Of a stretch of DNA of 64,000 nucleotides, positions 1 through 7,363 are shown one piece after another. Within the stretch, counting starts at the first letter, position 1. Each line of letters opens with the position of its first letter. The notes under the pieces are model-generated. The model did no database searches, had not been told where the DNA came from, and saw only the letters and a list, made by a program, of their open reading frames with translations. Made by a program: the position numbers and the translations under genes. This stretch comes from Bisbaumannia pacifica (lineage in GTDB: Bacteria; Pseudomonadota; Gammaproteobacteria; Pseudomonadales; Halomonadaceae), in contig NZ_BJUK01000006.1 in assembly GCF_007989625.1 (NCBI RefSeq), positions 1-64,000 of the forward strand. The letters are read 5' to 3'.

Positions 1-80
1 AGTGCCTGCCCCCAGGAAAGCCCCGGGCCTCGACGGGAAAGTCGACGAAAATCATTCGCCTGGGGCTCGATTTCTTGCAC

Positions 81-1007
81 TCAGGGGTAATAGGGCAGGG
101 CGATCTGGTCGCTGCGCTCGACGCCCTCGGTCAGCTGCCGGCACAGCTTGAGGAATTCGCGCATCCCGGTGGTCAGGTACTTGTGACGGTGCCAGATAAA
201 GGCGAACTGGCGGCGCAGGTCTAGCTCCGGGGTGGCGATGGGCACCAGGCTGCCGCGGCGGAAGGCGTCGCGCAGCGCCAGCCGCGACACGCAGCCGATG
301 CCCAGCCCCGACTCCACGGCGCGCTTGATGCCCTCGGTATGCTCCAGCTCCAGCAGGGTATTGAAGCGCCCGCGGCGGTGACGGGCGGCGTGTTCCAGGG
401 TCAGGCGGGTGCCGGAGCCCGGCTCGCGCATGATCCAGGCCTCGCGCATCAGCCGCTCCAGGGGCACCGCCTCGCCCGCCGCCAGGGGGTGCTCGGGGCC
501 GCAGAATACCACCAGCTCGTCCTCCACCCAGGACTGCATCACCAGGTCCTCGTGCTGACAGTCTCCCTCGATCAGCCCCAGGTCCAGCTCGTGCTGGACG
601 ATGCGCTCGATGATGCCCTGGGTATTGCGCACCGAGAGGCGCACCCGGCTGCCCGGGTGGCGCTGCATGAAATCGCCGATCAGCAGGGTGGCCAGGTAGT
701 TGCCGATGGTCAGGGTGGCGCCCACGTCCAGGGAGCCGACGCCGTGCTGGCCGCGCAGCAGTTCCTCGATCTCCTCGGCGCGGTCGAGTAGCGCCACCGC
801 CTTGGGCAGCAACTGGAAGCCCAGGGCATTGAGCTTGAGGCGCTTGCCGATACGGTCCAGCAGCTGGCAGTCGAACTGGCGCTCCAGCTCCGCCAGGGCG
901 GTGCTGGCCGCCGACTGGGAGAGGGCCAGGGCACGGGCCGCCCGGGAGACGCTCTCGTGCTGGGCCACGGCCACGAAGACCTCCAGCTGACGCAGGGTGT
1001 AACGCAT
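81..1007 (-). CDS. finR: LysR-family regulator, FinR-like
   Basis: A 308-residue LysR-type regulator with an N-terminal winged helix-turn-helix (about residues 1-60, opening MRYTLRQLEVFVAVAQ) and a C-terminal substrate-binding domain. It is transcribed away from a ferredoxin-NADP reductase gene. In pseudomonads the LysR protein beside fpr is FinR, which activates fpr under superoxide or sulfur stress; the symbol is inferred from this layout. A palindrome at 1029-1051 in the shared intergenic region is a plausible binding site. The LysR call is firm; the FinR identity is less so. Confidence 0.8.
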   Translation of the reverse strand: MRYTLRQLEVFVAVAQHESVSRAARALALSQSAASTALAELERQFDCQLLDRIGKRLKLNALGFQLLPKAVALLDRAEEIEELLRGQHGVGSLDVGATLTIGNYLATLLIGDFMQRHPGSRVRLSVRNTQGIIERIVQHELDLGLIEGDCQHEDLVMQSWVEDELVVFCGPEHPLAAGEAVPLERLMREAWIMREPGSGTRLTLEHAARHRRGRFNTLLELEHTEGIKRAVESGLGIGCVSRLALRDAFRRGSLVPIATPELDLRRQFAFIWHRHKYLTTGMREFLKLCRQLTEGVERSDQIALPYYP

Positions 1008-1028
1008 AGGTGCCTCGCTCGGCAGGAT

Positions 1029-1051
1029 CTTATATCTGTATTATAGATAAG
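1029..1051. promoter_or_regulatory. LysR-type palindrome between finR and fpr
   Basis: An imperfect AT-rich palindrome, CTTAT...ATAAG with inner ATCT-N7-AGAT, fits the T-N11-A rule of LysR operators. It lies in the 151-bp divergent intergenic region, right upstream of the LysR start, where an autoregulating LysR protein would bind. Confidence 0.55.
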
Positions 1052-1158
1052 CTTTATCCATACAATCCATTTAACAGATATGAGGTCGGCTCTTAGAATT
1101 AGCACAAAGATCAGCTTAGTCGCCTTATGCGCTAATCGAATATGAGAAGGAGTCGGTC

Positions 1159-1935
1159 GTGAGCAAGTTTGCCTCGGAAGAAGTCTTGAGCGTCCACCAC
1201 TGGAACGACACCCTATTCAGCTTCCGCACCACCCGGGAGCGCAGCCTGCGCTTCAAGAACGGCCAGTTCGTGATGATCGGCCTGGAAGTGGACGGCAAGC
1301 CGCTGATGCGCGCCTACTCCATCGCCAGCCCCAACTACGAGGATCACTTGGAGTTCTTCAGCATCAAGGTGCCGGACGGCCCCCTGACCTCGCGGCTCCA
1401 GCACCTCAAGGTGGGCGACCATATCATGGTCAGCCGCAAGCCCACCGGCACCCTGGTCACCGACGACCTGCTGCCGGGGCGTAACCTCTACTTCCTGTCG
1501 ACGGGCACCGGCCTGGCGCCCTTTATGAGCCTGATCCAGGACCCCGAGGTCTACGAGCGCTTCGAGAAGATCGTGCTGGTACACGGCGTGCGTACCGTCA
1601 GCGAGCTGGCCTACGCCGACTTCATCACCAAGGAACTGCCGGCCCACGAGTACCTGGGCGAGGAGATCAGCGAGAAGCTGGTCTACTACCCCACCGTGAC
1701 CCGGGAAGAGTTCCACACCATGGGCCGCCTCACCGACCATATCCGCAACGGCAAGCTGTTCGAGGATACCGGCCTGCCGCCCCTCGATCCCAAGCAGGAT
1801 CGCGCCATGATCTGCGGCAGCCCGGCCATGCTCGACGAGACCAGTGCCCTGCTCGATGACCTGGGTTTCAAGATCTCCCCGCGCATGGGCGAGCCCGGCG
1901 ACTATGTGATCGAGCGCGCCTTCGTCGAGAAGTAA
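1159..1935 (+). CDS. fpr: Ferredoxin-NADP(+) reductase
   Basis: A 258-residue FAD enzyme that moves electrons between NADPH and ferredoxin or flavodoxin, serving iron-sulfur repair and oxidative-stress defence. The FAD-binding barrel carries RAYSIASPNY (about 51-60), the nucleotide domain carries STGTGLAPFMS (about 115-125), and the C terminus ends FVEK as in bacterial Fpr. The start is GTG, with AAGGAG placed properly upstream. It is monocistronic and ends in a strong terminator at 1961. Divergence from a LysR gene suggests FinR-type activation. Confidence 0.92.
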   Translation: MSKFASEEVLSVHHWNDTLFSFRTTRERSLRFKNGQFVMIGLEVDGKPLMRAYSIASPNYEDHLEFFSIKVPDGPLTSRLQHLKVGDHIMVSRKPTGTLVTDDLLPGRNLYFLSTGTGLAPFMSLIQDPEVYERFEKIVLVHGVRTVSELAYADFITKELPAHEYLGEEISEKLVYYPTVTREEFHTMGRLTDHIRNGKLFEDTGLPPLDPKQDRAMICGSPAMLDETSALLDDLGFKISPRMGEPGDYVIERAFVEK

Positions 1936-1960
1936 GCGTTACGTCATTAGCGCGAAGAAA

Positions 1961-1992
1961 AACCGCCCTCATGGCTCTGCCATGGGGGCGGT
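1961..1992 (+). terminator. Terminator after fpr
   Basis: A hairpin with arms AACCGCCC and GGGCGGTT, plus inner ATGGC/GCCAT pairing, follows the fpr stop. It has an A-run before it and no clear T-run after it, so it may also act on minus-strand transcripts. Confidence 0.65.
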
Positions 1993-2065
1993 TCGCGTTC
2001 GGCCGGCTTTTCGCCGGCGCTTAGGCTGGTAGAATGCCGCCACTCCCCCAGGTGAAGGCGCAGCC

Positions 2066-2857
2066 GTGTTGACCCAGCTAGCCGAGCGTGTCGCTCGCCA
2101 TCTCGAGGCCTCCCCCCGTACCCCCAAGTACCTCTGCCTGCGCGATGCCCTGGTCGAGCTGATCAACGAGGGCGAGCTGCCCGAGGGCACCCGGCTGCCC
2201 ACCGAACAGGCCCTGGCCGAGGCGCTGCCGCTGAGCCTGGGCACGGTGCAGAAGGCGCTGCGCGACCTGGTGGAGAGCGGCGAGCTCTACCGCCGCCGGC
2301 GCCTGGGCACCTTCGTGGCCGCTGGCGACCATCGTCGCGAGATCACCACCCCGGCCTTCCACTTCCTGCGCCCCGATGGCTCCCCGGTTAAGCTGGTGTT
2401 TATCCGCCTGCTCAGGCGCGAGGCCCTGACTCGCCAGGGTGCCTGGGAAGCGGTGCTGGGCGAGTGCCGGAGCGGCTACCTGCATCTGGTGCGCCAGGAC
2501 CGCATCGACGGCACCTTCGACTGCTATACCGAGATCTACCTGCGTGCCGACCAGGCCGGCGAGCTGATGCGCCTGCCCGCCGAGGCCCTGGAGCACGAGA
2601 GCGTGCTGCCGCTGCTGCAGCGCCTGGGGGTGGCGCCGACCCTGGCCGATAACCGCATCGGCCAGGGGCGCCTGCCCAAGGCGGTGGCGCGGGCCATCGT
2701 GCCGGAGCTGGCCGAGGCCCCGCCCCCGGGGATGCGCCTGGAGACCCGCTATCAGGATGGCGAGGGGCGCACCCTGGCGTGGCAGATTATGTACATTCCC
2801 CCCAACGATTACCGGCTGACCCTGACCACCCAGCTCCGCCAGTTCGCCGAAGGCTAG
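2066..2857 (+). CDS. GntR-family regulator with UTRA domain
   Basis: A 263-residue HutC-subfamily GntR repressor. The winged helix lies at about residues 18-85 (PTEQALAEAL followed by GTVQKALRDL) and the UTRA ligand-binding domain at about 105-255. The start is GTG at 2066. The gene sits just upstream of and co-directional with the Rieske oxygenase operon, whose -35 box is overlapped by a perfect 16-bp palindrome (2897-2912) of the kind GntR dimers bind. It is therefore the likely local repressor of that operon. The effector is unknown. Confidence 0.85.
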   Translation: MLTQLAERVARHLEASPRTPKYLCLRDALVELINEGELPEGTRLPTEQALAEALPLSLGTVQKALRDLVESGELYRRRRLGTFVAAGDHRREITTPAFHFLRPDGSPVKLVFIRLLRREALTRQGAWEAVLGECRSGYLHLVRQDRIDGTFDCYTEIYLRADQAGELMRLPAEALEHESVLPLLQRLGVAPTLADNRIGQGRLPKAVARAIVPELAEAPPPGMRLETRYQDGEGRTLAWQIMYIPPNDYRLTLTTQLRQFAEG

Positions 2858-2896
2858 CCCCCTCTGTCCCTTTCTTTCTTGCGTCCTCGCCCGATG

Positions 2897-2912
2897 AATA
2901 CTATATAGTATT
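2897..2912. promoter_or_regulatory. Perfect 16-bp palindrome, likely GntR operator
   Basis: AATACTATATAGTATT is its own reverse complement. Its last two bases are the first two of the TTGACA -35 box at 2911, so a bound protein would block RNA polymerase. HutC/GntR operators are short AT-rich palindromes of this form, and a GntR gene ends 39 bp upstream. Confidence 0.6.
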
Positions 2913-2938
2913 GACAGGCGAGGCGGCTCGACTATACT
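2911..2938 (+). promoter_or_regulatory. Sigma-70 promoter of the Rieske oxygenase operon
   Basis: A consensus -35 TTGACA (2911-2916), a 16-bp spacer and -10 TATACT (2933-2938). Palindromes flank it on both sides, indicating control by two regulators. Confidence 0.8.
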
Positions 2939-2950
2939 CGCCTACATAGG

Positions 2951-2981
2951 ATCAAATAATAAATCGTGTTTCATTATTGAT
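2951..2981. promoter_or_regulatory. Island operator, copy 1
   Basis: A 31-bp inverted repeat with arms ATCAAATAATAAA and TTTCATTATTGAT around a 5-bp centre. It begins 12 bp after the -10 box, over the start of transcription. The same palindrome recurs at 7207-7237 and 13255-13285; the copy ahead of an iclR gene suggests IclR binding and repression. Confidence 0.75.
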
Positions 2982-3026
2982 ACGCGAGCACGGACGACCC
3001 ACGCATCCAATGATGAGGACGGCCCC

Positions 3027-3344
3027 ATGAGTTGGACCCCTGTCTGCAAGACCGATCAGGTGCAGGAAGACTTCCCCTTCTCCGCCAAGCTGGGCGACAA
3101 GGAGATCGGCGTCTATGTGCTGGACGGCGAATACTACGCCCTCGAGGACGTCTGCCCCCACGCCTATGCGCTGCTCTCCCAGGGCTTCGTCGAGGATGGC
3201 CAGGTGGAGTGCCCGCTCCACGAGGCGGTATTCGACATCAAGACCGGCAAGTGCCTGCGCGAGCCCGCCGACCGGGACCTGCATGTCTACCCGGTACGCA
3301 TCATCGACGACGAAATTCAGCTGCAAGTCAGCGAGGAGGCCTGA
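3027..3344 (+). CDS. Rieske-type ferredoxin of an oxygenase system
   Basis: A 105-residue soluble Rieske ferredoxin, the electron shuttle between the reductase at 5501 and the oxygenase at 3697. The [2Fe-2S] ligands are C43-P-H45 and C62-P-L-H65. The length matches stand-alone ferredoxins of the BphF/HcaC type. It is the first gene of a five-gene operon, with GAGGA just upstream of the ATG. It should act in the cytoplasm. Confidence 0.9.
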   Translation: MSWTPVCKTDQVQEDFPFSAKLGDKEIGVYVLDGEYYALEDVCPHAYALLSQGFVEDGQVECPLHEAVFDIKTGKCLREPADRDLHVYPVRIIDDEIQLQVSEEA

Positions 3345-3349
3345 TCGCC

Positions 3350-3658
3350 ATGTCCACCACCCTCGACCATAACCCCGAGCTCAAGACCTGGGCGCGCATC
3401 ATTCCCTCCTCGGAGCCGGGTCAGGGACATATCGAGCGCCCCGGCGGTTTCGACAACCGGGTCTGGCAGAACCGCCAGCGCTCCCCGGAGGCCTTCGAGC
3501 TGGCCCTGGTGGCGGCCCTGGAGGCCGTCTTCGAGAGTGGCGCCAGCGAGCTCGAGGCGGTGATCGCCGGGCTCAACGAGCGCCATAGCCAGGATCGCCA
3601 GGGCCAGCCCTGGACCCAGGAGAGCTTCCTCCAGGAGATGGCGGTGTTGGGCCAGTAA
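3350..3658 (+). CDS. Small conserved protein of the Rieske operon
   Basis: A 102-residue acidic, probably mostly helical protein. It starts 5 bp after the ferredoxin stop and ends 38 bp before the oxygenase, so it is surely co-transcribed. I see no metal motif, signal peptide or membrane segment. The context suggests an accessory or assembly role. I vaguely recall similar small proteins beside Rieske oxygenases being labelled recombinase-like helix-turn-helix, but cannot confirm that here. Function unknown. Confidence 0.75.
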   Translation: MSTTLDHNPELKTWARIIPSSEPGQGHIERPGGFDNRVWQNRQRSPEAFELALVAALEAVFESGASELEAVIAGLNERHSQDRQGQPWTQESFLQEMAVLGQ

Positions 3659-3696
3659 GGCCGCGCCCCGAGACAACGATAATCAAGGTGAGAGAG

Positions 3697-4728
3697 ATGA
3701 CGACAGCCGCTTCCATGGACGCCGACGTCCAAGACTATCTCGATACCGGCCTGCGCTCCCTGTGGTACCCGGTGGTGGCCAGCTGGGAGGTGGGCAGCAA
3801 CCCCCTGGGCATCACCCGCCTGGGCGAGAACCTGGCCCTGTGGCGCGATCATGACGGCGTGGTGCACGCCATCGAAGACCGCTGCCCCCATCGCGGTGCC
3901 CGCCTCTCCAAGGGCTGGAACCTGGGCAATCGCCTGGCCTGCTGGTACCACGGCGTCGAGGTGGACGGCGAAGGCACCGTCTGCGACGTGCCGGCGATCA
4001 GCAACAGCCCCATGGTGGGCACCTCCTGCGTGCGCCACTACCCGGTGCAGGAAGCCCATGGCGCCATCTTCGTCTTCTTCGGCACCACTCCGGACGAGGA
4101 GCCACCGGCGCTGGAGCTGCCCGAGCAGCTCACCGACGAGGCCACCTACGGCAACTTCCTGTGCACCGCCACCTGGAAGTGCAACTACCAGTATGCGGTG
4201 GACAACGTCATGGACCCCATGCACGGCACCTACCTGCATGCGGATTCCCACTCCATGGCCGAGGGCGACCGCCAGGCGGAGATGGTGCTGGAGCCTACCG
4301 CGACCGGCTTCGTCTTCAAGAAGACCGGCCAGACCGGGGTCAACTTCGACTGGGTGGAGTACGGCAACGGCGGGGCCCTCTGGTTGCGCCTGTCGATTCC
4401 CTACCAGAAGCGCTTCGGGCCGGGCGGTCCCTTCTGGATCGTCGGCATGGCGGTCCCCGAAGACAAGGAGCACACCCGGGTGTTCTTCTGGCGGGTGCGC
4501 AAGGTCGACGGCTGGCAGCGCCAGGTGTGGCGCTTCTTCTACCGTACCAAGCTCGAGGGCCTGCACTGGGACGTGCTGGAGCAGGATCGCATCATCCTCG
4601 AGAACCTGGCGCCGGACGCCCGTCACCACGAGAACCTCTACCAGCACGACGTGGGCCTCTCGCGGCTGCGCCGGGTGATGCTGAAGATGGCCAAGGCGCA
4701 GCTCGCCAAGCGCCAGGAGGCGGCCTGA
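3697..4728 (+). CDS. Rieske non-heme iron oxygenase, catalytic subunit
   Basis: A 343-residue aromatic-ring-hydroxylating oxygenase alpha subunit. The Rieske ligands are C63-P-H65 and C82-x2-H85. The catalytic domain carries N170-x2-D173-x2-H176-x4-H181, giving the bridging Asp and two iron-binding His. The size and the lack of a beta-subunit gene fit the alpha-only class (phthalate, vanillate or phenoxybenzoate oxygenases). A GTG at 3688 is possible, but AAGGTGAG sits at the right distance for the ATG at 3697. The substrate cannot be read from sequence. Confidence 0.88.
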   Translation: MTTAASMDADVQDYLDTGLRSLWYPVVASWEVGSNPLGITRLGENLALWRDHDGVVHAIEDRCPHRGARLSKGWNLGNRLACWYHGVEVDGEGTVCDVPAISNSPMVGTSCVRHYPVQEAHGAIFVFFGTTPDEEPPALELPEQLTDEATYGNFLCTATWKCNYQYAVDNVMDPMHGTYLHADSHSMAEGDRQAEMVLEPTATGFVFKKTGQTGVNFDWVEYGNGGALWLRLSIPYQKRFGPGGPFWIVGMAVPEDKEHTRVFFWRVRKVDGWQRQVWRFFYRTKLEGLHWDVLEQDRIILENLAPDARHHENLYQHDVGLSRLRRVMLKMAKAQLAKRQEAA

Positions 4729-4729
4729 G

Positions 4730-5488
4730 ATGGCCGGGCAGGGGCTGGCCGGCAAGCGGCTGATGATCACCGGCGCCGCCCGCGGCCTGGGGCGTAGCAT
4801 CGCCGAGGCCGCCGCCGCCGAAGGCGCGCGCCTGGTGATCAGCGATATCCTCGAGGCGGAGCTGACCCAGACCGCCGCGGCGCTGCGCGAGAGCGGCGCC
4901 GAGGTGGAAGCGCTGGTGATCGATCAGGGCGATGTCGCCTCCATCGAGGCCGGCCTGGCGCGGGTCGCCGAGGGCGGGGCCCTGGATGGCCTGGTCAATA
5001 ACGCCGCCATCGCCACCAATGTGGGCGGCAAGACCCTGGACGAGTACGACCCCGAGCTGTGGGACCGGGTCATGGCGGTGAACGTGCGCGGGGTCTGGCA
5101 GATGACCCGGGCGGCACGGCCACTGCTGGCCCAGGCCAAACGCGGCAAGGTGGTCAATGTGGCCTCCGACACCGCCCTCTGGGGGGCACCGCGGCTGATG
5201 GCCTATGTGGCCAGCAAGGGCGCGGTGATCTCGATGACTCGAGCCATGGCCCGGGAGCTGGGCGAGCAGGGCATCTGCATCAACGCCATCGCCCCGGGGC
5301 TGACCCACTGCGAGGCCACCGAGTACGTGCCCGAGGAGCGCTACGCCTACTATGCCGCCGGGCGCGCCCTCAAGGAGGAGCAGCACCCCCGGGACATCGA
5401 CGGCACCGTGCTCTACCTGCTCTCGGACTGGTCGAACTTCGTGACCGGTCAGCTGATCCCCATCAACGGCGGCTTCGTCTTCAACTAG
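4730..5488 (+). CDS. SDR-family dehydrogenase
   Basis: A 252-residue classical short-chain dehydrogenase. The cofactor motif TGAARGLG is near residue 15, followed by NNAA, the catalytic Ser in VASDTA and YVASK as the YxxxK pair. It starts one base after the oxygenase stop, so translation is coupled. Beside a Rieske oxygenase the expected job is oxidising a cis-dihydrodiol or an alcohol product with NAD+. The closing segment TGQLIPINGGF is typical of the family. Confidence 0.85.
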   Translation: MAGQGLAGKRLMITGAARGLGRSIAEAAAAEGARLVISDILEAELTQTAAALRESGAEVEALVIDQGDVASIEAGLARVAEGGALDGLVNNAAIATNVGGKTLDEYDPELWDRVMAVNVRGVWQMTRAARPLLAQAKRGKVVNVASDTALWGAPRLMAYVASKGAVISMTRAMARELGEQGICINAIAPGLTHCEATEYVPEERYAYYAAGRALKEEQHPRDIDGTVLYLLSDWSNFVTGQLIPINGGFVFN

Positions 5489-5500
5489 GGGGAAAGGACC

Positions 5501-6709
5501 ATGTCCAGCGAGGAAATTTCCCGCATCGTGGTGATCGGCGGTGGCCAGGCCGGCGGCTACGCCTGCAAGGCGCTGCGCGGCGAGGGCTATACCGGTCGCC
5601 TCACGGTGGTGGCCGACGAGCCCCACGACTTCTACGAACGCCCGCCGCTCTCCAAGGGCGTGGTCACCGCGGACGAGCCGCTGCCGCGGCTCTTCCCGGA
5701 AGACAGCCTGGCGGCCCTCGATATCGACTGGCAACGGCCCAAGCGGGCTTCTGCCATCGATCGCGAGGCCCGGGAGGTGGTGCTCGACGATGGCCAGCGC
5801 CTGCCCTACGACCGGCTGCTGATCGCCACCGGCAGTCGGCCGCGGTTGCCGGTGGCCGAGTGGGCGGAGCTCGGCCGTGTGATGACCCTGCGCACCTGGG
5901 ACGACGCCACCCGGCTCAAGGCGCGGCTCGCCGAGAGTCGTCGCCTGGGGGTGATTGGCGGCGGCTGGATCGGCCTGGAGGTGGCCTCCAGCGCTCGCAA
6001 GCTGGGCCTCGAGGTGGATGTCTTCGAGCGCGCCCCGGCCCTCTGCGGGCGCAGCGTGGGGCCGGAGGTGGCCGAGGCCATCCGCGGGCTCCATGAGCAT
6101 CACGGCGTGGGCCTGGCGCTGAATCGCCAGGATATCCAGCTGAGCGAGGCGGCCGATGACCGGGTGACGATCACCGCCGATGGCGAGGCCCATGCGCCCT
6201 ACGACCTGGTGGTGGTGGGCGTCGGCGTCGAGATCAACCTGGAGCTGGCTCGCGACGCGGGGCTGTGCACCGAGCAGGGCATCGTGGTGGACGCCGCCGG
6301 TCGGACCTCGGACCCGCGGATCTTCGCCGCCGGCGACGTCTCCCAGCACCCTCAACTGGGGCTCTGCCTGCAGTCCTGGGCCTATGCTCAGAACCAGGCC
6401 CGGGTGGTCGCCGATGCCATGCTCGGCAAGGCCGCCCACTACGACGAGCCGGCCTGGCTGTGGTCCGATCAGCACGGGGTCAATATCCAGATCCTCGGCG
6501 TGCCGAGCGGCGAGCTCCAGTGCGTGGTGCGCCATGAGGCCCAGGGACCGGTGTTCTTCTACCTGGACGAGGCCCAGCGTCTGGTGCAGATGGTGGCCTT
6601 CGACCAGCCGCGGGCCATCAAGCTGGGCAAACGCTGGATCGCCGCCGGGCGGGTGCTGGATGCCGCCGAGCTGGCCGATCCCGACTTCAACCTGATGTCG
6701 CTGCGTTAA
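5501..6709 (+). CDS. FAD-dependent ferredoxin reductase
   Basis: A 402-residue reductase of the BphG/HcaD type. It has an N-terminal FAD motif (VVIGGGQAGG, about 8-17), the conserved ERPPLSKG, a second Rossmann motif GVIGGGWIGLE for NAD(P)H, and the FAD-contacting FAAGDV. It would feed electrons to the ferredoxin at 3027 and so to the oxygenase, completing the three-component system. It lies 12 bp after the SDR gene, behind a GGGGGAAAGG-type ribosome site. Confidence 0.9.
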   Translation: MSSEEISRIVVIGGGQAGGYACKALRGEGYTGRLTVVADEPHDFYERPPLSKGVVTADEPLPRLFPEDSLAALDIDWQRPKRASAIDREAREVVLDDGQRLPYDRLLIATGSRPRLPVAEWAELGRVMTLRTWDDATRLKARLAESRRLGVIGGGWIGLEVASSARKLGLEVDVFERAPALCGRSVGPEVAEAIRGLHEHHGVGLALNRQDIQLSEAADDRVTITADGEAHAPYDLVVVGVGVEINLELARDAGLCTEQGIVVDAAGRTSDPRIFAAGDVSQHPQLGLCLQSWAYAQNQARVVADAMLGKAAHYDEPAWLWSDQHGVNIQILGVPSGELQCVVRHEAQGPVFFYLDEAQRLVQMVAFDQPRAIKLGKRWIAAGRVLDAAELADPDFNLMSLR

Positions 6710-6759
6710 GCGCCTGATCGGGGAGGGGCGTCGCGTCCCCTCCCGCCCCGGGAGTCCCT

Positions 6760-6987
6760 ATGCTGATCCCGTCCCGCTACGGCCACTGGGTCGTCTCCGT
6801 GTTGATGACCACCTATATGGCGGGGCTGATGACCCTCGCCATCACCCTCGTCAATACCGGCCTGGATGGCGGTTTCCCCGGTCGCTGGGGGCGCTCCTTC
6901 CTGATCTCCTGGCCGATCGCCTTCGGCCTGATCACCCTGGGCCGCCCCCTGGTCCTGCGCCTGGCCGATAAGTTGATTCGGCACTGA
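6760..6987 (+). CDS. Small inner-membrane protein, DUF2798-like
   Basis: A 75-residue protein with two predicted membrane helices (about 9-31 and 45-66) around a short loop, the layout of the DUF2798 family. It lies 50 bp after the reductase and may be a late gene of that operon. Function unknown. A damaged copy of its 3' end follows at 7021-7079. Confidence 0.7.
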   Translation: MLIPSRYGHWVVSVLMTTYMAGLMTLAITLVNTGLDGGFPGRWGRSFLISWPIAFGLITLGRPLVLRLADKLIRH

Positions 6988-7020
6988 TTCCGCGGCCGCC
7001 TCCGGAGGCGTTGGTCGATG

Positions 7021-7079
7021 TCCGGCCGCCGGGGCCGCTCCTTCCTGAGCTCCTGGCCGACACGCTGATTCGTCATTGA
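7021..7079 (+). pseudogene. Decayed copy of the DUF2798 gene 3' end
   Basis: The stretch reads like the end of the gene just upstream: GRRGRSFLSSWP matches its GRWGRSFLISWP, and LADTLIRH plus stop matches LADKLIRH plus stop. The roughly 17 codons in between are missing. In the intact gene both edges of the missing part carry CCTGGCCGAT, so duplication followed by deletion between these short repeats explains it. Confidence 0.7.
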
Positions 7080-7121
7080 TCCTGTGCCTGGCCAGCCCCC
7101 GATCCGTTATCGTTCTTCCTC

Positions 7122-7162
7122 TCGCCAATGGCCGCCCCCTGTCTCGGGGCGGCCATTGGCGA
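7122..7162 (+). terminator. Terminator of the Rieske operon
   Basis: A perfect 17-bp stem with arms TCGCCAATGGCCGCCCC and its complement around a 7-nt loop. It separates the Rieske operon from the next promoter. The tail is only moderately T-rich. Confidence 0.75.
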
Positions 7163-7171
7163 TTTCGATGT

Positions 7172-7200
7172 TTGACAAAGCCTCGGGCTCGACCTACAGT
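7172..7200 (+). promoter_or_regulatory. Sigma-70 promoter of the monooxygenase-TRAP operon
   Basis: -35 TTGACA (7172-7177), 17-bp spacer and -10 TACAGT (7195-7200). The island operator begins 6 bp after the -10 box. The transcript would have a leader of about 155 nt that contains a GGGAGCC/GGCTCCC hairpin (7311-7326). Confidence 0.75.
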
Positions 7201-7206
7201 CTGACT

Positions 7207-7237
7207 ATCAAATAATAAACTCTGTTTTATATATGAA
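7207..7237. promoter_or_regulatory. Island operator, copy 2
   Basis: Left arm ATCAAATAATAAA is identical to copies 1 and 3; the right arm TTTTATATATGAA is a weaker match. Spacing and position relative to the promoter match the copy at 13255. Confidence 0.75.
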
Positions 7238-7363
7238 ATAAGGCGACCCAGAGAGATCGCCCGAGCAGAGTCAACGACGGAAGGACCTGCGCACTTCCCT
7301 GGCGCATCCCGGGAGCCGAGGCTCCCTCCAGGACGTTCCCAGTAGCTCAGAAACAGGTGGGGT

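Noticed and set aside
1-80. A gene end at the left edge of the window
   Set aside because: No frame shows recognisable coding sequence; only the partial repeat at positions 5-18 stands out.
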